NCBI RefSeq assembly: GCF_000516985.1
Contig: NW_006917096.1
Span: 372,001 to 436,000, forward strand
Length of the DNA: 64,000 nt
Reading direction: 5' to 3'
Source: Pestalotiopsis fici W106-1
Lineage: Eukaryota; Ascomycota; Sordariomycetes; Amphisphaeriales; Sporocadaceae
Position 1 is the stretch's first letter; each line of letters begins with the position of its first letter. Of this stretch, positions 46,034 to 57,622 are shown in pieces. The position numbers and the translations under genes were made by a program. The notes below the pieces were generated by a model. That model searched no databases. It worked only from the letters and a program-made list of their open reading frames with translations, and was not told where the DNA came from.

Positions 46034-48374
46034 TCACAACCCCGGCATGAATCCTTCAACTTTGGCATTCCATTCTCTGGGGAATTGCGAACCCTCATTC
46101 CCATCCCAGCCACCAGCCATCATGGCCATTGCCAGCAAGAAGCCCCCCGAACCCGGAAAGTACGGCGTCGCAACTCTCACTCCGCCAATCGGGTACCCAG
46201 CGTCGTCGAATTCGAATAGAGGATGGAGCAGATACGCAATAGCCTGGTCTATATCCCCCAGTCTCAGAGAGTTCATAGCCAGCATAGGAAAATCCCAACC
46301 CCAGCAGTCCCCAATATCCCACAGACTAGCAATTTTATCGTGCGTGTTTTGAACTATGGTCATGTTGAGCGGAGGTCCACTGCTAGGAGGCGGGAGGAGA
46401 CCGAAAATGCCCGCCATGGCCGGGTGGTCCTGGACCGTGGTATTGTTTTGCCACATGTCGGGAATTCCCTCGTAGACTGCATAAGCATCGCGCGCGGGCG
46501 TCGTCAAGGGCAGCGGCGCCAGGTGGTCGCGGACGTGTGTCCAGCCGGCCGGCGCCTCGAGCCCCTGGCGCTGCTTCCACCGGATCGCCACGTCGAGTCC
46601 GAACCGCCAGTACGCCAGCTCAAACGCCGGGTTCACCGTGGCGTTGGGGTTGGTGTTCTCCGAGACGGGGTACAGCGGCGGTCCCAGGTCGTAGACGCCC
46701 GTGCTCTGGTTCCACCACGCGTAGCTTGCCATGAAGTCGGCCGTGGCCGTGAGGACCTCGTCCCACGACGTTAGGGTCTCGTTGCTGCTGCTTCTTTGGT
46801 TGTTGTCGGCGGGAGGGGAGGCGCGGTACTCGACCTCGGCAAAGTACATGGGGTGCGGTTGTTGCCATATCAGCAGCGAGTTGATCTCGCCCGGGGCGGA
46901 ACGGCCTGTCGGGTCCGTCATCTTGCCCCAGCGGGCGCCGGCGTAGCCTTGGTCGGCGGCGCGTGCGATGGAGGAGGAGAGAAAGCGCTGGTAAGTGTTG
47001 GGTAGACTGCGTTGGTATATAGACCACTGGTTCCAGCGGGCGAAATGAAGACTGTGCCAAAGGACCATTTCGAGCTGTTGGATATGAGCATAATGTGGAA
47101 AGTGATGACAGGCGCTGGGCATGCTATAGACTTACATGGAATTTACCGTACCAGCCATTATTTACAAGTCCAGATTCTATTCGCAATGTCAGTTGTGATT
47201 GTGTGATGAGCCACTAGATGAGTAGGAACGCACCCTGAGGCGGATTAGACGAGGCAGAGTTTACTGCGACCAAGTATTGTGATAGAATAGTGATCTTTTG
47301 CAACTCGGTAGCGTTAGGTGAAGTTGATGCTGTGAGATCAATGAAAGCTCCCATTGTCCAATACTCTTCCCACCAACTCTCCGAGCAAGTCCTGATTTCG
47401 GAGAGTGATGGCACCTGATTCACCACCTCGGGGGAATATGTAACTGAAAATTCCAGCGTATCGCTTTTGCCACTAGGAGTGAGCAAGTAACGGTGGGTTT
47501 TATCGACCGGACCAGATATTGCGGCATCCTGGTTCCAGGCTATCGAAGTAAAATACGTGGTATTGTCTAGGTCATGCCGGATGCTGGCATTGCGCTGGCC
47601 GGCTGTGATAATCGTGGTGTGATTGGCAGTGGCATTAAAGACGCCGACAAAAGGAGCATCAAATTTGTTCCTCGTCGGTAAGGGAAAATCGAAAAATACC
47701 CCAATACTCCTGTTAGACAGTAGCGAGGACTCTATGCTGATCCCAACAGTGTCAGACTGCGAATCCGACCAGGTCTCGATCTTGACTTGCTGTCCCTGGT
47801 AGGTAAAGGTCGAGTGGATTGAGCCAGTCCATAGGTCCAGCGTCTGCGACCTGTCCTCGAGCATCTCCTCGGTCACCACCCCATCGTTGAAAGATAGTCC
47901 AACCCTGCCTAGATTCACTCGCTGGGGGTTCTGGATCAGCCATTGCGAAATGTCGTTCTCAGCCGGATTGGGTTGGTCGTAATTAACCAAACGACCATGA
48001 GTCCACCAGTCCAGCCCTGTAAAATCTTTTGGTACTTATTAGCCATCCGCGTCACCAGTCAATCTCCAGTAAAGATCAGACTCACTATCTACAGACGTCT
48101 GGCCCGGCGTCGTAGGTAAGCTAAAGTTATGCCAACCCCAAGTTGACAGGGCCCCATACGGCTGAAAGGTCTGGAGTCCAGTCACATCAACGCCAAAGGC
48201 GAAATTTCCGTTGCCGACTTGGAGCGGTGTTGAGGTCGAGCTAGCGTTGCGCCGAGGATTGAATTGCTGAACAACCTTTCTCCTGTCTATCTTGGTGGCA
48301 GTCTTGTTTCCTGCGATGGCAAAGTCACAGCATCCTAGTAGGATATATAGTGAGAACCAGATTGAAAGATTCAT
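46034..48374 (-). CDS. Secreted six-hairpin-type glycosidase-like protein
   Basis: The predicted role is an extracellular glycoside hydrolase of the six-hairpin (alpha/alpha barrel) superfamily; the exact GH family is not certain. Minus-strand exons are 48374-48086, 48025-47234, 47176-47136 and 47074-46034, giving 720 aa. Residues 1-22 are a signal peptide (NLSIWFSLYILLGCC...). The N-terminal half is beta-rich (PLQVGNGNFAFGVDVTGLQ, then FTGLDWWTHGRLVNYD). The C-terminal half is the helical barrel, with YQRFLSSSIARAADQGYAGAR, MYFAEVEYRA, SWDEVLTATADFMASY and WDIGDCWGWDFPMLAMNSLR. Many N-x-S/T sites support secretion. I read the 41-nt third exon by joining 13 codons in phase, with a GNAT-independent splice consensus at both ends. 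The start is the ATG of MNLSIW; upstream frame has no ATG. Confidence 0.82.
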
Positions 48375-48482
48375 GGCTGAAAATTGTACCGCCAATTTTC
48401 GTGTGTTACCTTACATTATAATTATAGGATTAAATTGTTGGAAATTTGAATAATTGCAGCATTAGACATACTCTTATTGTAG

Positions 48483-48800
48483 TTATATCCAATTGTAAGA
48501 GGGGTATGCGACTTTAACCGGATCGTCCAAACCAAAGATAGAAACGCTGTCGATCGCTGGCACTAGCGAGAGATCATTTGCCATTGTGCGGGGATGCCTA
48601 TGGTGGTGCTTCGGACAGATGATATACCGACCAGGGAATTCCATAGAAAAAAAGAACGTGTAGGTAAATAGTGTTTCTTTTACATGGTGATGATAATATA
48701 CCAAAAGTTTCATTGGACTGTAAATTTTCCGGGGCCTTAATATGTCATTTACCTGGACTGCTGTTTGATTAGGAAATACGGGTATGATCGAGTTCCACAA
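48483..48800 (-). pseudogene. Coding-like fragment, possible terminal exon
   Basis: A 105-codon frame is open on the minus strand. Its last 30 residues (DLSLVPAIDSVSIFGLDDP then VKVAYPSYNW) look like the end of a globular protein, while the upstream half has low-complexity Tyr/His/Phe. No family is recognised. An internal ATG at about 48648 would give a 55-aa product. It could be a surviving last exon. Confidence 0.25.
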
Positions 48801-49191
48801 AACACAACCTTATATACAGCCTCAGTTTATGTTATATACGGTCTTTTTAGAGTTTGAAAATTTCTCAAGATTTCAGCCTTTGTGGTTGTCTCTCTCTATC
48901 CAGACAAGTGTTTACAAGAGTTTTTCTGCCAGCTAAAGTGTCAAAGGCGTGATCATGATATTATGCATAATAACAACAACCCATTTCAAGGATAGCACCA
49001 GCATATTCCGAGCTTATTACAATTCAATCTGTCATATTCCCATCTAATGGAAGCATGACTTGTCATAGTTTGAGAAGTCTCATGAGAAAATGCGTGGGTC
49101 GGGGTTAGATATTTAGTTGGATAGAAGGCCGGAATATCTGATATCTAGCCGGCGACCCCATCATGCCCTCTTAGCAATAATAAGCCCAGCT

Positions 49192-49596
49192 CTATTCCGA
49201 CTTCTTGGAAGCCAACTTATCCCAATTCGCCTGCCATTCTTGTAAATACATTCCAGTTGCATGCTCCCGGCGAGTTTCTGAGCTTTGGTTACTCGTGTCG
49301 CATTTGATAAAAGCCAGCCGTTCGACCCCCTGAGGGCTGTTGTTGAGGAAGAATGCAGTGTTTTCTTGTGGTGTGGATGGATGGCCACTCTTGGTATCGC
49401 TTCCAAAAGCTGTTAGATATGTCCCAATGATTGTAGTGGGAAGCCTTTCACTAACCATGTGTCTCTGGTTGTTGGGACTGAAGAAGACCGTGTCATGTTT
49501 TCCTATATCTTTAAATACTGCAGGACTGATAAAATATCGATAGAATTCGTGGAGTGCCGTTGGATATAGGCAGTTGTGCGTGATATTTTGGTGGAT
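49192..49596 (-). pseudogene. Unrecognised coding-like fragment, open for 134 codons
   Basis: The minus-strand frame is open from after a TGA at 49599-49597 to the stop at 49192. From the only ATG (49458) it would encode 88 aa. The codons before that ATG also read like protein (FISPAVFKDIGKHDTVFFS). Later segments include LPTTIIGTYLTAFGSD, NTAFFLNNSPQGVERLAF and a basic C-terminus YLQEWQANWDKLASKK. The composition is balanced, not low complexity. I see no convincing 5' exon. It may be the 3' exon of a gene whose upstream exons are damaged. I cannot assign a family. Confidence 0.3.
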
Positions 49597-50577
49597 TCAT
49601 CACGAAAGAAGATCGAGAAACACATAGGCACTATATATAATCTACTCTGCATGAAGAGCATATGACTGCAGGAGAACGGTTCGTGGTTTTGTTTCTAATG
49701 TGGCTTCCAATTAAGGGCGTGTAGGTGTTATTACCACTAGCAGCAATATCTGAAAGACAGCGAGCGATTGCTCTTGCAAGATTGCAAATAGTAACTTGCT
49801 TCGGCCACATAAGATTCCTTTGGTATAATTTGAATTACCGCAACGCAAGAATAGCACTTGGGCGTGATGACCATAAGAAAACACTTACCCAGTTGAAGTT
49901 TCATGAGCAAGTAACTTTGTTAAGCACGGTTGTGCTGTTAGTGCTCATTGGCTGGAAAATACGCAACTGAAGGGCAAAATTTCATGGTTCATCGAATGCA
50001 TCCATTCATGGCTTCCTGCGTGTCCTTAATCAAAGCCGAGTGTATCACACCTGAGTGGTATTTACGTTCGTTGACTGAAAAATACATTTAGTGTTCGGTC
50101 TGCGAACTCATTCAACGAATATAAGGTCGACACGAGAGATCATTTGTTGGTTCTTGAGCGTCCCACAATGAAAATAGCGACGTAGCTTCTAATGGTTTAT
50201 ATCGAGAGGGGAAGAAAGAGACTCAGTATGGCAGTTCATATCTATTGCCAGACTTTGAACCAATCGGAAGTGGCAGTCGCTTGTTCCAAGGATCCTCAGA
50301 GCTGGAGGATTCGGACCAATGAGAGAACAAAACCTCAACTGTGCTCTTGCCGCCTAGTGCTGATAAGCTTCAAAAGTTTTGTGTCGCTGATTGCCCTGTT
50401 TTCATGAGATCTTCTTCAAGGTCCCAGCTGCGGGCATAGTATACAAAAACATATCCTTTCGGTGATTTTGATTCCTACGAGACCCTGCACTCTATCGCTT
50501 CTCATTCCCCTTCCCCTCCCCCTCCCCCAAAAGCTACCCAGGCATTCTGCTGAGTGGTGGCATCCGCAACTGCCGCA

Positions 50578-53070
50578 ATGTCTCAATCTTCTATTATTCC
50601 ATCATATGATCTTCTTTCTCCGTGCTCCGGTGAAGATTTCACGATAACGTACCCTTTTCCTCAAATGAATCCGGATTCAAATCCACTTGAGGATTTACAT
50701 CCACTCGATTCCGAATTCACACCAGCTGGCGGAAACTTAACAACGTGGAACGTCTCCCCATCACTCACTAATATCTCTGGTTTCTCTGTCGACAGTGGCT
50801 ATATTAGTGACGACCGATATGCTCCGGTTGATCAATCAGCTGCGGGTTCCAAGTCGACATGCACGTCCAATAAAAGGTAAAATTCGCTGAGAGTCTCTAT
50901 CTGACAAAATGCTAACATTTTTATAGCTGTATCAATACTGGCTTGAACCGGGCGTCTCAAAATTCTCAGCAGACATATTCTCGGTGCCTCTGCGGAGCGA
51001 AGTATCAACGAGCAGAGAATTTGGTCAGGCATATTCGCTTTTGTAAAAAGACCCACAGGCAGCCGGAATATCTGTGCTCCTGCACTGCGTCCTACTTACC
51101 GACGGCGAAGGATCTATTCGAACAACATATTCTTGGATGTAGCAAGAAGGCTCCGCATCAACATTCGAATTCGAATCATGATCACGACAGAAAAGTATTG
51201 CAACATGAATCGACTACACCGGCGACGGCAGGTCAAGGGCTGCTACCGAGTTTGAAGGCGCCAACCAGTGAAGCTGAAGTTGCATCGCCCTATGTTGCCA
51301 TGAGTTACTGGGGCGGACCCCAAAGCGAAATTACCCAGGACCCGAGACAAATTCCAGTACGGGTAAGTACAGGCCCGTTTTTGCTCTCCCCATAGTACTT
51401 GTTCATTTGATTATGTTTATGGCTTGAAGCACCATACTTATCTGGCCTCCTCAATGGAGGAACCTGCATGATACTCTCTTCATCCTGATATTTCGCCTTC
51501 TGACTGCTTCTATTGAACAATCACAAAGACTAACTTTGAGCCATCCTAGTCACTATCAAACCCTCTGGAAAGAAATAGCACATCTCCAGCCGGAGATATG
51601 GACAACCATTCATTAGCAGATGTGGTAGGTGAACTGGATAAACATCAATCGTTTTCCTCACTGGATGGTACTTTGAGTCCATCGCATTTGGCAAAGAGCA
51701 GTACCAAAGTCTGGATCGAAGATTTGAAGGCCCCAGAAGCCCTGAAGAGCGGTAGCATGTCCACAGTCAGCTCTGGAAGTGGTAGCCCGGCAGAGTATTA
51801 TAGTGTTGCCACCGACTCGGACCTCTTGTCGATATCTGATACCTCTGACCCTGGACTGTGCTTCGATACTCGGCCTCTCCCTCCAATCCAGCAGCGCATA
51901 CTCGATCACATCTTGAGAGACTACCAGGCTATAACGCGCTCCCATAACGGAGGAGATTCATATGTTACGCCAGAAGCAAGTGCCTCCAGTCTTTCTACGC
52001 GCAGCAATTCTCAGTCCAGCTTGGGGAAGAGAAAGCCGAGCGACCAGGAGTTCACTGAAGGATTTGACAACGGCCCACCGCCAAAGGCTGCAAAACGAGC
52101 GAAAGAAGATGGTATCCGCCTGAAAGTACTTGCATGTCCGTTTTGGAAACAAGATTGGGAAAAACATCGCTTATGCTGTAAATTGACCCTGAGACGCATA
52201 CGGGATGTCAAGCAGCATCTCCATCGCCGCCACACTCCAGAAATGTATTGTGATAGGTGCTTAGAGGTCTTCGAAGATACCGATCGATATGATATACACT
52301 TGCAATCCAATGTGGCCTGTTTCAGAACTCCTGGAAGCCGCTTGGAAGGCATAACGACGATGCAAAGCAGAGCCATCAGCAAAAAGTCAGACCGCAACCT
52401 GGGAGAGGAAGAGCAATGGTTTACCATTTGGGGCATCCTATTTCCCGGTGCGGCGAGACCGGCCTCGGCTTACGTGGAATCAGAGCTGACGGAGGAGATG
52501 AATTCATTCCAGGAGTACTGGACGAATCGCGGACACGACGTTCTCATGGACGAGCTTAATCGCAACGGCGTGTGGTCGCTCTCTTCGGAGGAGCGAGAGG
52601 CGCAAGGAAGACAAATCTTGGCCAGAGGTCTGAATGCAATCTATGAACAATGGGTTGGTCTCAGAAGAAATGCTTCCACAACTCCACCATCCTCAAGTAC
52701 ATCGATATCACCTGCTCTCACCGGCCCCGTGGCGAATTTGCGGTCACCGATTTCCGATGGTCAGGGCAACCTCATATCAGACATCATGCCGTCCGTACAG
52801 ATTGATACAATCACAGCAAATCAGCCCGTAGTTGGGTTCGCAGCAAGAGTGGATCGCCGGGTCGAAGAAGCAGGATCGTCAGCCGACCATTCTCAGTCTG
52901 CCTCTCAGACACTGCAGACAACCACCTATGAGACTTCGCCATTGCCTTCCGGGGGAACTTTGCAATATTATACAACTATTGAAGGAGAGCAGACAGACAT
53001 TGGCCAATCATCATTCGCTGACTTCTTTGCCTCGAATGCCGCCATGAGTACAGACTTTGAGTTTCAATAG
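50578..53070 (+). CDS. C2H2-like zinc-finger protein
   Basis: This fungal protein has several Cys/His finger-like segments; its function is unknown, with possible nucleic-acid or protein binding. Exons 50578-50876, 50927-51362 and 51550-53070 keep phase (2 then 0) and give 751 aa. Residues 1-100 are Ser/Asn-rich. Finger-like pairs lie near 117-165: CLCGAKYQRAENLVRHIRFC and CSCTASYLPTAKDLFEQH. The centre (about 430-490) has the stretch LACPFWKQDWEKHRLCC with RRIRDVKQHLHRRH, then CDRCLEVFEDTDRYDIHLQ, typical of a large fungal C2H2-like family. The region between is disordered, with an NLS-like KRKPSD...KAAKRAKE segment. A short helical piece (FQEYWTNRGHDVLMDEL) follows. The start is the first ATG in frame after the upstream low-complexity run. 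Confidence 0.75.
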
Positions 53071-54470
53071 AGCAGGTGGAACAGATGGGAGCCCATGATC
53101 CATATTACCTCGAGACCGCCTAGCGGATACAGCTGTTTTGAATCTGAAGTGAATCCAGCCATTATTTGTATTCCTTTCTTGCACCGTAGCAATTACGGTA
53201 GCTATATGAAACTTAGGACAAGAATTTGTAGCAGTCGAGCCGAACTATTAGACGTGCAAATCTCATGTTACTCAGCTGGGAAGTCTACTCAAGGTATCTG
53301 TGCCACAAACACGCAAATTGTTGGTACAACATTTAGCACTCTATGAAACATGAATTTGGTAAATTTATCACTCGCCAAGCTATCCGAACAACCTATTTGC
53401 AATCCCTTTCCCTTGGTCACACAAATCTACCGATAACGACTAATCAGACCAGTGAGAATAATTTTCAATCCTGTTGCATTCCTGTGTGCCTTAGAGGGCA
53501 TATACCTGACTGGACTATGGCCTGAAGAACTATGGAATAGATAATACCCTTTCGAGGCAGATGGACATTGCGATGCTAGCGCACAAGGCTATCAAATCGA
53601 GATCTTTTGTTGCTTGTCAGATATTCAAGGACTCATCAAGGCGGATGAATGCCACTTTCAAGGCTACTGTCGCTATAATGGAAGATGATCGTCTTTGGGC
53701 AGGTATCGATTTCATTCCCAATTTGGGACCACATCTTGGAAGAAAGAGGGACTGTGGAAGATTGTGGCTTCTGGTGCGTGATGTGTGAGAAGAATGACGG
53801 CAATCGGATGGCCAAGTTTAGTCATAATTCAGTAGTTCAGACCCTATATCAGCTACTTTGTGAGACTATCGTCAAGTTTGTCATAAGGTATGAGAATGGC
53901 AAACTTGCGGTTGGTTTTGATCGGCTGGTTATTCCCCAGAGTTTGGGATTAACTCGCATTAGTACATTTGTACCTACAGAATCCAGATCCATTCGGGACC
54001 TTCCCCTGTCAGCTTGGCTGGGGCGGCAAGTTCAGGGACCACAAGATTCCAGATCAGGGGAAGAAGCCTTGAATGGCCCACTGGGCCCCAGGCGGCCGGG
54101 CCAGATGTGGGGCACCTGCAACGTCACTGCTGGACCTTAGTGCTGGGCAACGGGGGCCGCATCTCATTCAATCGGACAGTAAACAGACCAATTTGATTTG
54201 ATTTGCGCCTTATCACTTTTGACGAGTCTCGCACCTCCCGACGAACCATCTAAACACACAAAACCTCACAGACAGCCGCGCTACCAATCAACCACATATA
54301 CAACCTTTGACCTCGACTACACGTCTCCCACTTTATTGGTACATTGCAATTTCTACTCGAGTAAGATTTGTGCCTGCGCTGCGTCGCCATCAAACCCCCT
54401 TGACAATGTGCCCCGCTAACGACAAACAGATCCAGATCCTGCGACTACAGACCAAACGACTGCTCTCAGA
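53071..54470. other. Intergenic between the C2H2 gene and MOB1
   Basis: This 1.4-kb stretch has several short open frames on the plus strand (for example 53685-54140) with no recognisable sequence. It holds the MOB1 promoter and leader; a candidate UTR intron near 54.37-54.43 kb is possible but not required. Confidence 0.5.
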
Positions 54471-55303
54471 ATGACTTCCTTTATAACGACAGTGTATGCA
54501 TCTTCCCCTTCGTTTCTCACGTCCAGAGCAAACGCATATACTCGATCAAGAACAACAACTAACGCGATACTCTTTCCCGCCACAGCAACCAGAGAACCCG
54601 GAACCAATTCCGGCCCCGCGCTGGCGGCAAGGGCAACACATCCTACCAGCTGCGCCAGTATGCCGAGGCGACATTGGGCGGTGGCTCCCTGCGCAAGGTA
54701 GTCAAGCTGCCCGAGGGTGAAGATGAGAACGAGTGGCTCGCCGTCAACATGGTCGATTTCTACAACCAGGTCAACCTGCTGTATGGTGCCATCACCGAAT
54801 TTTGCTCGCCGCAGAGCTGCCCGGAGATGAAGGCCACAGATGAGTACGTGAACCTTATTATCGGCCCGAGACATATATATCGAAAGACATGTCGATCAAG
54901 AAACTGACCCAATGATTCAACCTGTAGGTTCGAGTACCTCTGGCAGGACAATGAAAACTACAAGCGACCGACCAAGATGCCGGCGCCGGCCTACATTGAG
55001 CAGCTCATGTCGTGGGTGCAAGGCAACATTGACAACGAGGCGGTCCTGCCCTCGCGCATCGGCGTCCCCTTCCCCAAGCAGTTCCCCAGCCTCGTCCGCC
55101 AAATCTTCAAGCGCATGTACCGCGTCTACGCCCACATTTACTGCCACCACTACCCCGTCATTCGCGAGCTCGGCCTCGAGCCCCACCTCAACACCAGCTT
55201 CAAGCAGTACGTCCTCTTCATCGACGAGCACCACCTCGCCAGCGGCAAGGATTACTGGGGACCCTTGGGCGACCTAGTGGAGAGCATGTTGAAGAGCGAC
55301 TAA
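54471..55303 (+). CDS. MOB1: Mob1 kinase co-activator
   Basis: Mob1 binds and activates NDR/LATS kinases such as Dbf2, in the mitotic-exit/septation-initiation network. Exons 54471-54493, 54586-54843 and 54928-55303 give 218 aa, the usual length. Exon 1 (23 nt) encodes MTSFITT and part of Val8. The first conserved stretch is [19 protein letters not shown]. The zinc site is formed by EFCSPQSC and the HIYCHHY part of the C-terminal half. [17 protein letters not shown] and [13 protein letters not shown] are conserved kinase-interface segments. The second intron is 84 nt, with donor GTACGT after Asp-Glu. The first intron has an AACTAAC branch point. It is followed by a long 3' region. Confidence 0.96.
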
Positions 55304-56142
55304 AGTTGCTCCTCCCTTGATGCGCATGAAATGGCATGTTCTTGGAAACTTTGTACAGGAAATGGTTAGGTCACGGTTCATGAGGATGATAGCAAAGGAA
55401 TGCCGCCGATGGCTTCAGGTTTCGTATCCTGCATCAGAAAGCAGGAGCGGCGTTCGATATCTGGACCTGGGTTTTTTGCTTTATGTTGGTTGTTTGGCGT
55501 TCGCAAGGACAAGCGGATCAGGGTTTTGATTGTACGGAATAGACAACACAGGGAAATAATCATACGCATGCATTACAGCATCCGAAAGGACTTCCGGGGC
55601 AGGGCTAGTCATGTATCGACTTGGCTTGGAACGGACGAAGACTGATGCCATGATGAGAAATCGATATATCTTCTGCTCATCACATATCCTTTCGAATGAC
55701 ATTCTTGTTGCAAAATTTATTGTTCATGTACTGCTTGTGCAATTGCTTGTGGCGCATCATTTGCTTTGGGGAATGTGGTCTCCCCTCATGCCAGAGTTCT
55801 GGTATCTCCTCCGCTCGAATCATCAAACTCTTGTTCATCAGGATCTCATAAGGATCTCGTGTTCCTACATGCCACCAAAAAACCGTTTCGCTGGAATACA
55901 CCTCATGATCCAGCCCCATTTTTTGTTTCTCAATTTGGGAGTGTTATTGCAGTAGCGAGCATATGGCCACCTCGAGGGAAAAACGCCAATTCCATTTGCG
56001 CCATTGATTGCGCCGCGTTCGTCCTATAAATGCAAATGAAGTTCATAATCAAGCTGACTTGAGGCGCTCGGTCTCCCATTTCTCTTGGGTTCCACATTGA
56101 GATTCGCCATGCGTGAGTGTGTAGGTGTGTGCGAGTATTTCA
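55304..56142. other. Intergenic between converging MOB1 and carrier genes
   Basis: This is 839 bases between two stop codons on opposite strands, holding both 3' UTRs. A 79-codon minus-strand frame at 55680-55919 is described separately. Otherwise no gene is supported. Confidence 0.5.
55680..55919 (-). CDS. Questionable 79-aa open frame
   Basis: The frame begins with an ATG at 55919 after an in-frame TAA about 24 bases upstream and ends TGA at 55680. The product is polar, with seven Met residues, several Trp and a basic second half (RHKQLHKQYMNNKF...). It has no signal peptide, TM segment or recognised motif. It lies in the shared 3' region of MOB1 and the carrier gene, so it may simply be chance. 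It is listed because its composition is less biased than neighbouring shadow frames. Confidence 0.2.
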   Translation of the reverse strand: MGLDHEVYSSETVFWWHVGTRDPYEILMNKSLMIRAEEIPELWHEGRPHSPKQMMRHKQLHKQYMNNKFCNKNVIRKDM

Positions 56143-57622
56143 TTAGTCGATATCCTCGAGGTTGTTAATCTTCTTCTTGAAGAACTCAAAGGCGGAGAAG
56201 AAGACTGCGTTTACCGCAGCTGATCTGCCCATGGATACACCGAGTCCTCGATACATATCCTTTCTGAAGAACTCGATTTTGGGCATCGGCACTGTTTGGC
56301 CCTTTGAGTACATCAATGCGTTGCGCTGGTAGATGCTCTTGACCGAGTCAAGGGGGTCTGGAATTAGGGTGTTAGTGTGAGGTAAGTTCGGACCCAGAAG
56401 AATGTCCGAAGCTCGGGATACTCACAGATGAGAGCCCACGATACAATGCCGCAAAGACCACCAGCAATCAAAACGGCAATGGGGTTTTTGTGTGCGTCGG
56501 TGCCACTAAAGGTAGTCAAGAGCTGTTTACCGCTCTCGTATGTGGCAAAGTAAATTCCGGTTCCTAGGGTATCTCTCACTAGAGTTGGATGTCAGAGGTG
56601 CCAGCTCACAGTATGAACCCTTCCATTGAACTTACAGAGATGTAAATTGAGACCAGTGTACATCCCCGAGAGCCCTCTGTGTTTGACTAGATTTCGTAAA
56701 GTCATGATGGTGCCTTTGTTATGGTAGCTCATTGCAATTTCCTGGCATTTCGGATCCGCATTCTTCTGGTTTGCCATGAGAACCGATACTTGTGCGCTTA
56801 TCTTGGTGAGCTCGAAGGGACCTAGTCGTGTACGAGAAGAGTCAGTCATGAGACCATTACAGATGTCGATCACATTTCATCTCAATTATGGATTGCACGA
56901 GCAACTCACATGCGATCAAGGTAATACCTGAACCGGCAGTAGCCCCAGCGGCTCCAAAACAGGCGATAGTTCCCAGGTTCGGATACGTGCCATTCTTGTT
57001 GACGTGTTCAAGGGGGCAAAAGCCCATGTGTTTGCCCATCCAATCCGAATAAATGTACTTGGAACGTTGGTATATCGAGAAGGAGACAGTCCGTACGAGC
57101 GTCACGCTAGCCAAAGGGGCAGTTACACCTGTCATTGCAATGAATTCAGCTTCGAGTCACTTCCTGCTTCTTGAAATGCACCATGCAGAGTAATGTAGAG
57201 AACATGTGTATAATGAAGATGTGGAGTACATGGTGGTCAATTGGAAGCGTACCTCGAAAGAAGCCTCGGATTCCTTCCGATTGGTACGTTTTTCCAACAC
57301 AATGCAAGAAACCATTGTAAGGGTATGTCTGTAGTCGAGTCTTTACGCTGTCGAGGGGGAAGGCGGTAATGGTGGACAGGACACTGGCCGAGCTCGCTGA
57401 AACTTGGGTCCTGTAGCGCTTTATCCAGCGCCTCGGTTGGTCCTGGTCTTGTTGTTGCTGCTGTTGTTGGTTTTGGTGTTGTTGGGTCGACGCCGAGGTG
57501 CTCGCCGTCGTCGTTGTCGATCTACTTCCACTGCTGAATTGAGGCATGCTGCTGGCGGGTCGGTTCTGGAACCTTGTGACATCTTGTTGATTGAAGTCGA
57601 CCGCCTCAGTAGCAGCCGGCAT
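56143..57622 (-). CDS. Mitochondrial carrier family protein
   Basis: This is a member of the mitochondrial solute carrier family, transporting an unidentified metabolite across the inner membrane. Minus-strand exons are 57622-57253, 57128-56910, 56821-56636, 56578-56426 and 56357-56143, all joined in phase 1, giving 380 aa. Three repeats each carry a PX[D/E]XX[K/R] signature: PLDSVKTRLQ (about residues 89-98), PFELTKISAQ (about 197-206) and PLDSVKSIYQ (about 310-319). The last exon ends in FFSAFEFFKKKINNLEDID. An unusual 75-residue N-terminal extension is Ser/Thr-rich and contains a run of seven Gln. Substrate cannot be told from contact residues by eye. The introns are 71-124 nt. The gene is divergent from the DUF1763/LYR gene across a 2.3-kb gap. 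Confidence 0.92.

Larger units (their letters stand above)
48375..50577. other. AT-rich stretch with coding-like relics
   Basis: This is lower-GC DNA between the glycosidase gene (-) and the C2H2 gene (+). On the minus strand, a frame at 48483-48800 ends in a globular-looking 30-residue stretch. The frame at 49192-49596 is open for 134 codons and looks coding. Near 49640-49910 two overlapping minus frames read plausibly over 20-50 codons but stop early. I cannot join these into one gene or name a family. They may be a decaying gene or genes next to a variable locus. Confidence 0.45.

Noticed and set aside
46223..46774. A 183-codon plus-strand frame within the glycosidase gene
   Set aside because: It is antisense shadow of the barrel-domain exon, Arg-rich and without motifs.
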